Below, one piece after another: positions 36,461 through 48,129 of a stretch of DNA of 64,000 nucleotides. Origin of the DNA: Allium sativum (lineage: Eukaryota > Streptophyta > Magnoliopsida > Asparagales > Amaryllidaceae); assembly GCA_030737875.1 (NCBI GenBank), contig CM060915.1, positions 628,620,786-628,684,785 of the forward strand, in the 5' to 3' direction. A model generated the notes under the pieces. That model had not been told where the DNA came from. It saw only the letters and a program-made list of their open reading frames with translations, and did not search any database. Every line of letters begins with the position of its first letter. Position 1 is the stretch's first letter. The translations under genes and the position numbers were made by a program.

Positions 36461-37246
36461 AACGATTTCGATTTGAATTGAATATAAAACGATTTCGAAT
36501 TTGAATCGAATAGAAAACCAATTTGAATTGAATTGAATTGAAAAACGAATTCGAATTGAATTTAAAATGAAGTGAAATGAATTCAAATTGAATTGAAATT
36601 TAAATTGAATAGAAATGAATTTTAAAACGAATTTATAAAGAAGAATTAAATTTTGATTTGAATTGAAATGGAAGTTGAATTTGCTTTTGAAACGAATTCA
36701 AAACTATATATATAACTCGTTTTAAATAGGAATCGACGAAATATATATTATATATATAATATAATGGCCTGAATAGAACGCGCCACGCAGCGGCAGTTCG
36801 TAAATTTCGACCATTTATTTCAAACGGACATTACGGGAGATCCGACCGTCGGATTCTCCTAAAACCGGAACCGTTGGGTTCGTATCGAAAGGAGCTTTCT
36901 AACGAATATTAGAAATTCAAAATCTAACGGTTGGATTTGGAGATACGTCCAAATCAAATTCGAAAAAGGTCGCTGTAAGTGCAGTTCGATGGCCATTGTT
37001 GGAAATCGACTGTACGGGCCTTGATAAAATTATTAAAAATATCAATAATTTGTGTAAAATCATAAGAAATGATTTGGGGAAATTTGGGATGAAAAACTCC
37101 ACATTTGAAAAGATAAAAATGGTTTTTATCGAAATGAACTAGTTTTGAACTAAATCTAAAACCCAATTATTTTTAAATAAATGAATTACATTTAAAAAGG
37201 GGTTTTAAATAATCGAATTTCTAATATATTTGATTGAATTTGAAAT

Positions 37247-37361
37247 GGGTTTATCGTGAACGGTGTTTTAAATAACACTAGTTCTTTAACCCGATAATAA
37301 ATAGAATGTGATTTGGGTTTGTCGTGAACTGTGTTTTAAATAACACCTAGTTCTTTAACCC
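37247..37361 (+). repeat. Two 46-bp imperfect palindromes (element A, 5' LTR)
   Basis: Copies at 37247-37292 and 37315-37361; the 3' LTR has the same pair at 45170-45284. Confidence 0.75.
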
Positions 37362-37935
37362 AGTAAAAGGAGTTTTATTGAATCTGCAATTAGATTGAAA
37401 TTCGAATTGATAATCTAAATTATCAAATTTAGAAATGAGCGAGAATGGAGTATTACCAGTTTTGCTCCAAAGCGATAGTTAAATCTTTAATTAGATTTGA
37501 ACGTGAAATGGTAATTAATTTTACCGATAACACCACGGTGTTAGATATGGAGTATTACCAGTTTTGCTTCATGGGATGAATAGGTTGGGATTGGGAAATA
37601 AAATAAATAATTACTTCGTTGTGGTTCGCTAATCTCGACTAGTTGGAAAAACCATAATTTGGTTTTAAAAGACATCCAAAGGAAGATTACAGGATAAATT
37701 TTAAAGAATTTATCTTGGATAAAATTAATGGGAACATTTCCCAAGGAATGTGAAATTTAGAAACTAGCTGTGGGTTGGCTAAGAAGAATGGTTTCCTGGG
37801 TATTGATCTGATGTTGGTTTCGGCCTTCGGGGTTAATGTTTGGGAAATTGTTCTCTTGTTAATTTGCGGTTAGTGACTAATGAATTGGAATGAGGCGTAT
37901 GTTGTGCTTGTGTAACATTTGTTTTAATATACGCG

Positions 37936-38201
37936 GGTTGTTCGGAAAGTCCGGGTTTATACCCATTCTGAATAACCGATTCGACGATAAGTCGAAGATG
38001 AAGACGGTGGTCGAAGACCGGAAGTTTTCACATCGTTTGGATAATTACTGACGATCCTGATTGGGCAGTACACCCAAGAGGATGGAAATAGTTGGTGGTC
38101 GTCCAGACGTACTTGGAGATGGATGGATATGCGAGGAAAGTGCCTCCGGTTTCGTTCAGACCCAGAACGGACTTGTAAATGGATTGTGTGTCTGACATTG
38201 G
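37936..38201 (+). other. Structured RNA domain (element A, 5' LTR)
   Basis: Hairpin I arms GGTTGTTCGGAA (37936-37947) and TTCTGAATAACC (37966-37977) pair at all 12 positions with two G-U pairs; the inner loop reads GGGTTTATACCC. Hairpin II is at 38013-38029 (GAAGAC/GTTTTC). The conserved block is at 38140-38201. Confidence 0.62.
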
Positions 38202-39571
38202 ATTTTATTCTGTGTTGATTGATTTCTATTAAATATATATCTGCTTGGCGGCGGAGAATTTATTCTCTTGCTTAACGCCCTTCTCTGAGACGTACGAGCT
38301 TAGAGGTTATATATCGATAGATATCAATCGCATGGCATGAATTGCCTGTGTGGCATGCTGAGTTGCATAGATCAAGGCTTCTGTTGAAAAGCAAAGTCTT
38401 GTGGTTGATGATCAAAGCATAACCTACGTGGTAGCTTTGTGTATAGCGTGTATTCGCGAGCCTCACACCTCGGTATGAGTTAAAAACGGGATACGGACTG
38501 CAGGGAGAGCGCACGTTTCTTTCTAGCTTTGGTGGTGTCAGTGACTTACCAGCCCTGACATATATATACTTTTCACCTTTGTGGTTGTTGGATGAGGCGC
38601 CTCGATTATAGGTCTGTAAGGACCGGGAAACGTGTGTTCAGGAATTGCCAATCCTCTAACGTAAGTGAGGACCGGCCCTGAAGCATCCAGGGGTTACCCA
38701 GTGTGCGTAATCCTGAGGCATTTGCTAGAGTGTCTCGAACGCGGAGAGGAGCTTGCCCCTTGCCTCGACTCATGACGGAAATCCAATTTCCAATACGTGT
38801 ATTGCGGTTTTAATTGTAGAACTAGTATGGCGACATGATATATGGTACCCATGCCGTCTATGATTTATATTTATGATTGAAACTGTTTTGACACTATACA
38901 CTATTTATAGTATCAAATGATTTGTTTTAAACGTACCAAGCATGTTTGGCTATTATAAGGGAAAACCCTATCCTCCGGCTTGCGTTGCATTGTGTGATGG
39001 GACCTGGGTCTTATAATAGCTTCATTTTTCGAAAAAGCATTGCGCTGTTTATTCTATGCACTGGTATTCTTGGGAGGAAACCCGTTCCGTGTTATACGAC
39101 GTGGTCCCTTGTATTACTCTCTTTTAAAGTAAAGTTTTAAATAACTGTTTTAGTTCTCACACCAGTCACATGACTGACCTGGAGTTTATTGTTTTAACCT
39201 AAACTCTGGGTGCCCTTATTTTCGACACGGGCAGCTAGTAGTTTTGGTTTTGCAGATTTATATTCGCAGGATCCTGGTTTACAGCTGGAATGATATCCGG
39301 AAAGCTCTGTATCCGTATATCACCTTCAGTTGTGCTTTGTATTATTTTTCCGCTGCTATGTAATTTACTGTAATCTCTGATATTTATCGAATGTAATTTA
39401 TTCTTTTATACTCTGTATATTCTTGTATCTGATGGAATTGTTGTAATAGCAATGAAATGTTCTTCTGTTTGTGTTCTGATTTGTCCTGTTCTCAAACAGT
39501 CAGAGGTTTCGAACGGTCTAGATTGGTTTAACGACTGATTCAGATCGAGCGAAATTCCAGGCCGTCACATT

Positions 39572-39583
39572 TGGTATCAGAGC
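39572..39583 (+). other. Primer-binding site of element A (tRNA-iMet)
   Basis: TGGTATCAGAGC, two bases after the LTR end GCCGTCACA. Confidence 0.94.
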
Positions 39584-40596
39584 TTTGGTTTACAGAGCTC
39601 GAGAACAAGACACATTAGAACCATACGAAAGAATTCATCAGATATTGGATTAGTAATATCCAATTAGAATGACTCGTTAGAGATAGGATCAGTAGTATCC
39701 TAGAACGAGTGTGAAGAGTATATTTTTCAAATGAAAACAATTTTTGTTTTGAAAACTTAAATCACTTCTACGTATTTGATTATTTATTTATTTTGAAAAT
39801 GGACAATCTAGTATATAAAGATTTTGCATATACGCGTCATGAACGTATATTCGAAGTTTTAATATATTAGATAGATATGGAATCATACTCTAGTGGCCCG
39901 AAGATGATTCTGATGATTGACTAGTTGTCATTAGTATTCATGTTCGAGTAACGAAGGTGTGATATCGATATATTTCCATTAGACTGGTGTGAGAACCAAA
40001 ACCAATATATAGTTAGAACACATTGTTGTGAATTGGCACCAAAACATGAGTTTTTGTATATATATCAAATTTATGAATTTGAAAATTCTAATCCACCAAT
40101 TGATTGATGTTTGAGTTGCGTGTTTAATTGTTTGCTAATTTTAACCATTTATGCCTAATTGTATCGAATATTGAATTATATTGAAATTGGTCGCATTTGC
40201 TTGCATGTACATATACTTATATTGAACAGGTCATAGCAAGGAGGCTAGAGCCAGAGAATAAAATTTGTTTGCCCGACAAATAGGTACATGTTTACTACAT
40301 AATTTCCTGTTTTGTTTGGGTGATGATGATTTTGTGAGCCTATTGGCTAGCCGCTTGGCTTTTTCTTTTTCTTTTTGAGATCTGAAGGACCGGGGAAGCT
40401 ATTTGAAATTCCCCGATGCTCCCATTGCAGGGGAGGTTATGGCGAAATTTTTCAAAAATTTAGGGTGTTAGCCAAATTTTTGAAATTTTGAAAATTCTCA
40501 GAAACTGAAAAGTTGGAGAATGCAAGCCAGATCGAATGTAGAGCTTAATAATCAAACCACTTTCGACTTTGTTCCTTTTCGGGGACGAAAAGTTTT

Positions 40597-40609
40597 AAGT
40601 GGGGGAGAT
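40597..40609 (+). other. Polypurine tract of element A
   Basis: AAGTGGGGGAGAT directly before TGTAATAACCC, preceded by CCTTTTCGGGGACGAAAAG. Confidence 0.94.
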
Positions 40610-43600
40610 TGTAATAACCCGGAAAATCTGGGCCAGTTTAAAATTTTTATTTTGGCAATTTTAGCGAATTTTAAAGATTTAAAATAGATTATTTTAAATA
40701 ATATCGACGAGAAATTTATTTTGAATATAATTCGCACGTATATATTATACGCGTCGTCGTTAGAATATAAATATTTATATATAATTATAAATAGAATTGA
40801 AAATGGCGCGGTAGTTCGATAATTCGATTTCAAACTTCAATTGAACGTACCGGGTGCAAAACAATCCGGATTTTAGTGAAACCAAAAATGATAGGATCTA
40901 ATTGATAATATCTTTCCAACGAATCCGACAAATCAAAATTTCGTAGCGAGAATCAAAAGATATGTCCAGTTGAAAATTCTGAATAGTCGCTATGGAATTC
41001 AGGCCCTTAAAAATGGACATTTTGCAAACGACCTTGGATTTCGACGAAACCAGTTTTGTTAGGTCCGTGATGTCGAATTATTGCTAGATTTCAAATTTCA
41101 TAATTTTTCGAATCAATATGTGAGCGTGGCAAAGGAAAACGCGTTTGACCAGTTTCAGTTGATTTTAATCGACTGGAAGTTGGCCATTTTTCAAACGGTC
41201 TCAGAATTCGACGAAACTAGTTTTGTTAGGACCGTATCGTCAATACGAAGCTAGAAAATATTTTTCTGGAATTTTTCTAGTTAGTATGTGACCCCGGTAA
41301 TTTGAAATGTACGTTTAAAATTCAATATAGTGATTTAAATGTAAATTTAACGGAAACCGATTGTAACAGCCGAATCAGCTTGCGATATATATCCCATTGT
41401 GTTCGGAATGGGGGTAATTAGCTAGGGGCGACAGTCGGTGGGCTTGATTTTGAGTTAAAAAAGAAAGTCAACCTTTTGAAATTTAAAAAAAAAATATATA
41501 TATATATATAATTTACACTTAAACACCCCCCCCCCCCCCCCCCGTATTCTTCTTTCTCTCAAATCAGAAGGTCAAGCCCTAAATCAAAAAGGGCGGACCT
41601 CTTGCGCACCTCCACCCACGTTCGCCACCCACATCCAGGCCGGCGCCGCTTCCAAGCGACCGCCCTTCCTCCTCCGTCTCCTCCCTCCGCTCCTCTGTCA
41701 TCTCCTCCTCCAGATCGAGATGGGAACCACACCGCACCCCCCCTTCAACCACGCATAGCAATCGCGAGCCCCTCCAGTTCGAGACAGCGAACCCGAGCCC
41801 CCTGTGGCGAGCAGCAAACCACCACCACCAGGAAGAGTCACCGCCCGCGCTACCCTAGGCGCCCTCCATCGACCAACAGCCGGTGCCACCTTTCCGCCTC
41901 GAACTCCCCCCCCCTTCGAACTGTAAGTATTTAATTTATTTTTAAACCTGATTTTTAATTTATTTTTATTCTTGTTTTATAAAAAACTGATTTATAAAAT
42001 GATTTAAAAACTAATTTCTGAATTTTTTTAGATTTATATAAAAACTGTTTTTTTTATATTAAGTTAAAACTGTTTTTTTTATATTAAGTTAAAACTGTTT
42101 TATTATATGAAGTTAAAACTGATTTATTTTTTTCTTAAATCCGAATTTTATTTTGTTTTTAAAAAAAAAACTGATTTAAAAAGGAATTTTGAAATTGATT
42201 TTTATTTTAAAGGTTTGAAATAGAAAAAAAAGGGTTTAAACTTTAAAGTAGAAAAGGCGGAATTTTTATTGAGTAGAAGAAGTAAAAATATGATTTTTAT
42301 ATTTTTAAAGTATTAAAAATATAATCTTTACTATATAAAAATATTAAAAATATGATTTTTATATTTTTAAAGTACTAAAAATATAATCTTTATGGTATAG
42401 AGAATATAAAAATATCATCTTTGTATATGTAGCGAAATAAAAATCTGATTTTTTATTTTGTTGAGATAAAGTGGTTATTTTTATAAAGGCGAAAACTTTA
42501 TTTTTATAAAGGCGAAAACTTTATTTTTATAAAGGCGAAAACTTTATTTTTATAAAGGCGAAAACTTTATTGTGGAAAATAGCGTGATAAAAATATAATT
42601 TTTATCTATTTGACATAGCGATAGAAAAAGTCGATTTTTATATATTGAACTTCGATAGAAAAATGGATTTTTATATATTGAATAGCATAGTAAAAATTCG
42701 ATTTTTAATATATGAAGTGATTATAAAAATATGATTTTTAAATTGAAAGTGAATAAATAAAGATGTGATTTTTATTTTAAAGACATCGAAATATAAAAAT
42801 GTGTGATTTTTATATATATAGTGACTACGGGCAACGAAGATGGCGAAGATAGGATAACGACGAAGATGCGATAGCGATGAAGATTTCTATCAAAGAAGTG
42901 CCGTGGAGCTAGGATAGCTATTGGTGAGAACTTCTCACTCAAAATTCTTTTTTTATTTTATATATATATACTAGGATGCAGACGGTGCTTAGTAGCACCC
43001 GACACAATCGTCCACAGACCATGGACTTGTTTGTTTGGTTGCATAGATTAGTTATATGATGTGATTTGAATTTGGTTGTTTGGTGAATTTGATTGATGTG
43101 TGAATGGCGTGGGCCTTCACTAGACCGGGGATAAGGCTAGGCCTCGTCCCGTTTCTAGTATCGTGCCGTTATGCCGCCGAAATTTTCTAAAATATGTTAG
43201 AAAAATAAAAATATCATTTTATTTAAAGAATGAACTGAGTAGATATTCATATGTTAAAATAAAATGTTTTATCGTTAAAAATATAATTTTTAACGTGAAG
43301 TGAATAAAATAAAATATTCATTTACAAACCGGACGGTTTGTTTATGTACACTGATTTGACTGACATTGATTGGGACGATAAATTTCACACATCGCCCAAC
43401 TGCACGAATAAAATCTATGTTTGATTGTTTGAAACCCTACACGGGTGTTGGGATGAAATTTAAAGTTCACTCATCCTGACTGATTAAATATGTCGATCGA
43501 TTGATTGACAGGCTGTTATAAGCGTTAGATATCTATATTTGATGCTTATACAGTGTAGTGCACTTTGGTTGATGGTTGATTATTTTCAATGCTATTAAAT

Positions 43601-43995
43601 ACATGTGTTGTATGAAAATCCATATAATTAACGTTATATGGTGATTGATTGGGCCTCATTCCAATTTGAAAAATAAAGAATATTATATAATAAAGGTTCA
43701 TGTGTTGACTATATTCATCCGTTGATATTAGTCATGTGTTGAACGAATTATTTTTATAATAAAATTTACATCTTTATCAATATAAAATAAAGGTTCATGT
43801 GTTGACGGTACTCATTCGTTGAGATTAGTCATGTGTTGAACGAAATAATTTAACCAAAAATAGTCACACATGGACGGTACTCATTCGTTGAGATTAGTCG
43901 TGTGTTGACAAAAAGAAATATTTGAAATAGAATATATAAAGCCGTGTTGAATAGTGATGCGCCATCTTGACGCGAACGATATTTATATCGATTAA

Positions 43996-44373
43996 AACGA
44001 TTTCGAAATGAATTGAATATATAACGATTTCGAAATGAATTGAATATATAACGATTTCGAAATGAATTGAATATATAACGATTTCGAAATGAATTGAATA
44101 TATAACGATTTCGAAATGAATTGAATATATAACGATTTCGAAATGAATTGAATATATAACGATTTCGAAATGAATTGAATATATAACGATTTCGAAATGA
44201 ATTGAATATATAACGATTTCGAAATGAATTGAATATATAACGATTTCGAAATGAATTGAATATATAACGATTTCGAAATGAATTGAATATATAACGATTT
44301 CGAAATGAATTGAATATATAACGATTTCGAAATGAATTGAATATATAACGATTTCGAAATGAATTGAATATAT
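43996..44373 (+). repeat. 27-bp tandem array, exactly 14 units (element A, 3' LTR)
   Basis: 378 bp of the same perfect unit as in the 5' LTR, two units fewer. Confidence 0.97.
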
Positions 44374-45858
44374 AACGATTTCGATTTGAATTGAATATAA
44401 AACGATTTCGAATTTGAATCGAATAGAAAACCAATTTGAATTGAATTGAATTGAATTGAATTGAAAAACGAATTCGAATTGAATTTAAAATGAAGTGAAA
44501 TGAATTCAAATTGAATTGAAATTTAAATTGAATAGAAATGAATTTTAAAACGAATTTATAAAGAAGAATTAAATTTTGATTTGAATTGAAATGGAAGTTG
44601 AATTTGCTTTTGAAACGAATTCAAAACTATATATATAACTCGTTTTAAATAGGAATCGACGAAATATATATTATATATATAATATAATGGCCTGAATAGA
44701 ACGCGCCACGCAGCGGCAGTTCGTAAATTTCGACCATTTATTTCAAACGGACATTACGGGAGATCCGACCGTCGGATTCTCCTAAAACCGGAACCGTTGG
44801 GTTCGTATCGAAAGGAGCTTTCTAACGAATATTAGAAATTCAAAATCTAACGGTTGGATTTGGAGATACGTCCAAATCAAATTCGAAAAAGGTCGCTGTA
44901 AGTGCAGTTCGATGGCCATTGTTGGAAATCGACTGTACGGGCCTTGATAAAATTATTAAAAATATCAATAATTTGTGTAAAATCATAAGAAATGATTTGG
45001 GGAAATTTGGGATGAAAAACTCCACATTTGAAAAGATAAAAATGGTTTTTATCGAAATGAACTAGTTTTGAACTAAATCTAAAACCCAATTATTTTTAAA
45101 TAAATGAATTACATTTAAAAAGGGGTTTTAAATAATCGAATTTCTAATATATTTGATTGAATTTGAAATGGGTTTATCGTGAACGGTGTTTTAAATAACA
45201 CTAGTTCTTTAACCCGATAATAAATAGAATGTGATTTGGGTTTGTCGTGAACTGTGTTTTAAATAACACCTAGTTCTTTAACCCAGTAAAAGGAGTTTTA
45301 TTGAATCTGCAATTAGATTGAAATTCGAATTGATAATCTAAATTATCAAATTTAGAAATGAGCGAGAATGGAGTATTACCAGTTTTGCTCCAAAGCGATA
45401 GTTAAATCTTTAATTAGATTTGAACGTGAAATGGTAATTAATTTTACCGATAACACCACGGTGTTAGATATGGAGTATTACCAGTTTTGCTTCATGGGAT
45501 GAATAGGTTGGGATTGGGAAATAAAATAAATAATTACTTCGTTGTGGTTCGCTAATCTCGACTAGTTGGAAAAACCATAATTTGGTTTTAAAAGACATCC
45601 AAAGGAAGATTACAGGATAAATTTTAAAGAATTTATCTTGGATAAAATTAATGGGAACATTTCCCAAGGAATGTGAAATTTAGAAACTAGCTGTGGGTTG
45701 GCTAAGAAGAATGGTTTCCTGGGTATTGATCTGATGTTGGTTTCGGCCTTCGGGGTTAATGTTTGGGAAATTGTTCTCTTGTTAATTTGCGGTTAGTGAC
45801 TAATGAATTGGAATGAGGCGTATGTTGTGCTTGTGTAACATTTGTTTTAATATACGCG

Positions 45859-46124
45859 GGTTGTTCGGAAAGTCCGGGTTTATACCCATTCTGAATAACC
45901 GATTCGACGATAAGTCGAAGATGAAGACGGTGGTCGAAGACCGGAAGTTTTCACATCGTTTGGATAATTACTGACGATCCTGATTGGGCAGTACACCCAA
46001 GAGGATGGAAATAGTTGGTGGTCGTCCAGACGTACTTGGAGATGGATGGATATGCGAGGAAAGTGCCTCCGGTTTCGTTCAGACCCAGAACGGACTTGTA
46101 AATGGATTGTGTGTCTGACATTGG
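45859..46124 (+). other. Structured RNA domain (element A, 3' LTR)
   Basis: Same hairpins and conserved block as at 37936-38201; hairpin I is at 45859-45900 and the block at 46063-46124. Confidence 0.6.
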
Positions 46125-47492
46125 ATTTTATTCTGTGTTGATTGATTTCTATTAAATATATATCTGCTTGGCGGCGGAGAATTTATTCTCTTGCTTAACG
46201 CCCTTCTCTGAGACGTACGAGCTTAGAGGTTATATATCGATAGATATCAATCGCATGGCATGAATTGCCTGTGTGGCATGCTGAGTTGCATAGATCAAGG
46301 CTTCTGTTGAAAAGCAAAGTCTTGTGGTTGATGATCAAAGCATAACCTACGTGGTAGCTTTGTGTATAGCGTGTATTCGCGAGCCTCACACCTCGGTATG
46401 AGTTAAAAACGGGATACGGACTGCAGGGAGAGCGCACGTTTCTTTCTAGCTTTGGTGGTGTCAGTGACTTACCAGCCCTGACATATATATACTTTTCACC
46501 TTTGTGGTTGTTGGATGAGGCGCCTCGATTATAGGTCTGTAAGGACCGGGAAACGTGTGTTCAGGAATTGCCAATCCTCTAACGTAAGTGAGGACCGGCC
46601 CTGAAGCATCCAGGGGTTACCCAGTGTGCGTAATCCTGAGGCATTTGCTAGAGTGTCTCGAACGCGGAGAGGAGCTTGCCCCTTGCCTCGACTCATGACG
46701 GAAATCCAATTTCCAATACGTGTATTGCGGTTTTAATTGTAGAACTAGTATGGCGACATGATATATGGTACCCATGCCGTCTATGATTTATATTTATGAT
46801 TGAAACTGTTTTGACACTATACACTATTTATAGTATCAAATGATTTGTTTTAAACGTACCAAGCATGTTTGGCTATTATAAGGGAAAACCCTATCCTCCG
46901 GCTTGCGTTGCATTGTGTGATGGGACCTGGGTCTTATAATAGCTTCATTTTTCGAAAAAGCATTGCGCTGTTTATTCTATGCACTGGTATTCTTGGGAGG
47001 AAACCCGTTCCGTGTTATACGGCGTGGTCCCTTGTATTACTCTCTTTTAAAGTAAAGTTTTAAATAACTGTTTTAGTTCTCACACCAGTCACATGACTGA
47101 CCTGGAGTTTATTGTTTTAACCTAAACTCTGGGTGCCCTTATTTTCGACACGGGCAGCTAGTAGTTTTGGTTTTGCAGATTTATATTCGCAGGATCCTGG
47201 TTTACAGCTGGAATGATATCCGGAAAGCTCTGTATCCGTATATCACCTTCAGTTGTGCTTTGTATTATTTTTCCGCTGCTATGTAATTTACTGTAATCTC
47301 TGATATTTATCGAATGTAATTTATTCTTTTATACTCTGTATATTCTTGTATCTGATGGAATTGTTGTAATAGCAATGAAATGTTCTTCTGTTTGTGTTCT
47401 GATTTGTCCTGTTCTCAAACAGTCAGAGGTTTCGAACGGTCTAGATTGGTTTAACGACTGATTCAGATCGAGCGAAATTCCAGGCCGTCACA

Positions 47493-47497
47493 AAGGC
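47493..47497. repeat. TSD of element A, right copy (AAGGC)
   Basis: Matches 32644-32648 and follows the LTR end GCCGTCACA. Confidence 0.95.
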
Positions 47498-47728
47498 CAT
47501 GGGAGGCTATATGAAATATCCCGAAGTCCCCGGTGCAGGGGAGGTTACGGTGAAATTTTTCGAAAATTTAGGGTGTTAGCCAAATTTTTGAAAAATTTGA
47601 AAGGTTTTTAGAAATTGAAAAGTTGGAAAACTTAAGCCGTAAAGAAAATACTAGAAGTTGAGTTGATTTGTGAAACAACTTTCGGCTTCGTTCCTTTTCG
47701 GGGACGAAAAGTTTTAAGTGGGGGAGAT
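47498..47728 (+). mobile_element. Element E, internal region, right part, with PPT
   Basis: Resumes after A with CATGGGAGGCTATATGAAAT, carries the pre-PPT block GGGTGTTAGCCAAATTTTTG, and ends with the PPT AAGTGGGGGAGAT at 47716-47728. Confidence 0.9.
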
Positions 47729-48124
47729 TTCTCACACCAATCAATTGACTGACCTGGAGTTTATTGTTTTGACCTAAACTCTGGGTGCCCCTATTTTGAC
47801 ATGGGCAGCTAGTAGTTTTGGTTTTGCAGATTTATATTCACAGGATCCTGGTTTACAACTGGAACGATATCTAGAAAGCTTTGTATCCGTATATCTCTTC
47901 TAGTTGTGTATTGTATTATTTTCCGCTGCTATGTAATGTATTGTAATCTTTGATATTTTCTGTGTAATATTTATTCATTTATACTCTGTATATTCTTGTA
48001 TTCTGATGGAATTTTTGTAATATACAATGAAATATTCTTCCGTCTGTGTTCTGATCTGTCTTGTCCTCAAAGTAATTCGTTCTTTATCTTCTCTTCGGAG
48101 ACCGTGGAAGTTCGGGTCGCTTCA
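47729..48124 (+). mobile_element. Element E, 3' LTR reduced to its last 396 bp
   Basis: The PPT should be followed by TGTAACGACCC, but instead runs straight into TTCTCACACCAATC, which corresponds to about 31449 in the 5' LTR. From there it matches the 5' LTR end, finishing with TCGGGTCGCTTCA. About 5.7 kb, including the whole U3 start, is missing, while the outer terminus and TSD are intact. Confidence 0.9.
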
Positions 48125-48129
48125 CTGAG
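48125..48129. repeat. TSD of element E, right copy (CTGAG)
   Basis: Matches 20885-20889. Confidence 0.95.

Larger units (their letters stand above)
32649..39569 (+). mobile_element. Element A, 5' LTR (6921 bp)
   Basis: From TGTAATAACCCGG to CCAGGCCGTCACA. Module order: U3-like head (32649-33535), TATA and GC leader with splice donor, AT-rich part with 23-bp repeats, an unnamed conserved block 34855-35230, repeated TTCATGTGTTGAC words 35720-35940, a 27-bp array, two palindromes, a hairpin domain, and the U5-side tail. A 204-bp-class open frame near 36917-37102 (minus) recurs in other copies; see findings. No gene is supported. Confidence 0.93.
39570..40609 (+). mobile_element. Element A, non-coding internal region (1040 bp)
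   Basis: Includes the PBS, leader and pre-PPT block (GGGTGTTAGCCAAATTTTTG). No frame shows gag or pol motifs. Homologous end to end to the internal regions of B and E. Confidence 0.93.
32649..47492 (+). mobile_element. Element A: complete non-autonomous LTR retrotransposon, 14.8 kb
   Basis: Two near-identical LTRs (6921 and 6883 bp) flank 1040 bp of non-coding internal sequence. It has a PBS, PPT, TG...CA ends and a perfect 5-bp TSD. The LTRs make up 93 percent of the element, the reverse of normal proportions. Between the LTRs I see only a handful of base changes (for example near 33480/41448, 34490/42464 and 39099/47022), plus length changes in C, A, AATTG and 27-bp repeats, so it is the youngest insertion here. 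It must rely on proteins from another element; the shared PPT context makes C-type elements candidates. Confidence 0.95.
40610..47492 (+). mobile_element. Element A, 3' LTR (6883 bp)
   Basis: Near-identical to the 5' LTR. It is 38 bp shorter overall: two 27-bp units fewer, ten bases more in the AATTG run (about 44440-44465), and different C and A tract lengths near 41490-41545. The GTAAGT donor is at 41923-41928, palindromes at 45170-45284, and hairpin I at 45859-45900. Confidence 0.94.

Noticed and set aside
35883..36586. Long minus-strand open frames (212-219 codons) over 35883-36586 and again at 43850-44509
   Set aside because: They are translations of the 27-bp array; the unit is a multiple of three with no stop in two frames. 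Repeating YIFNSFRNR or IYSIHFEIV blocks, no start context and no counterpart in copies with short arrays.
32649..47492. Large direct duplication of 6.9 kb as a segmental duplication
   Set aside because: The copies are bounded by TG/CA ends, PBS, PPT and a TSD, so they are the two LTRs of element A.
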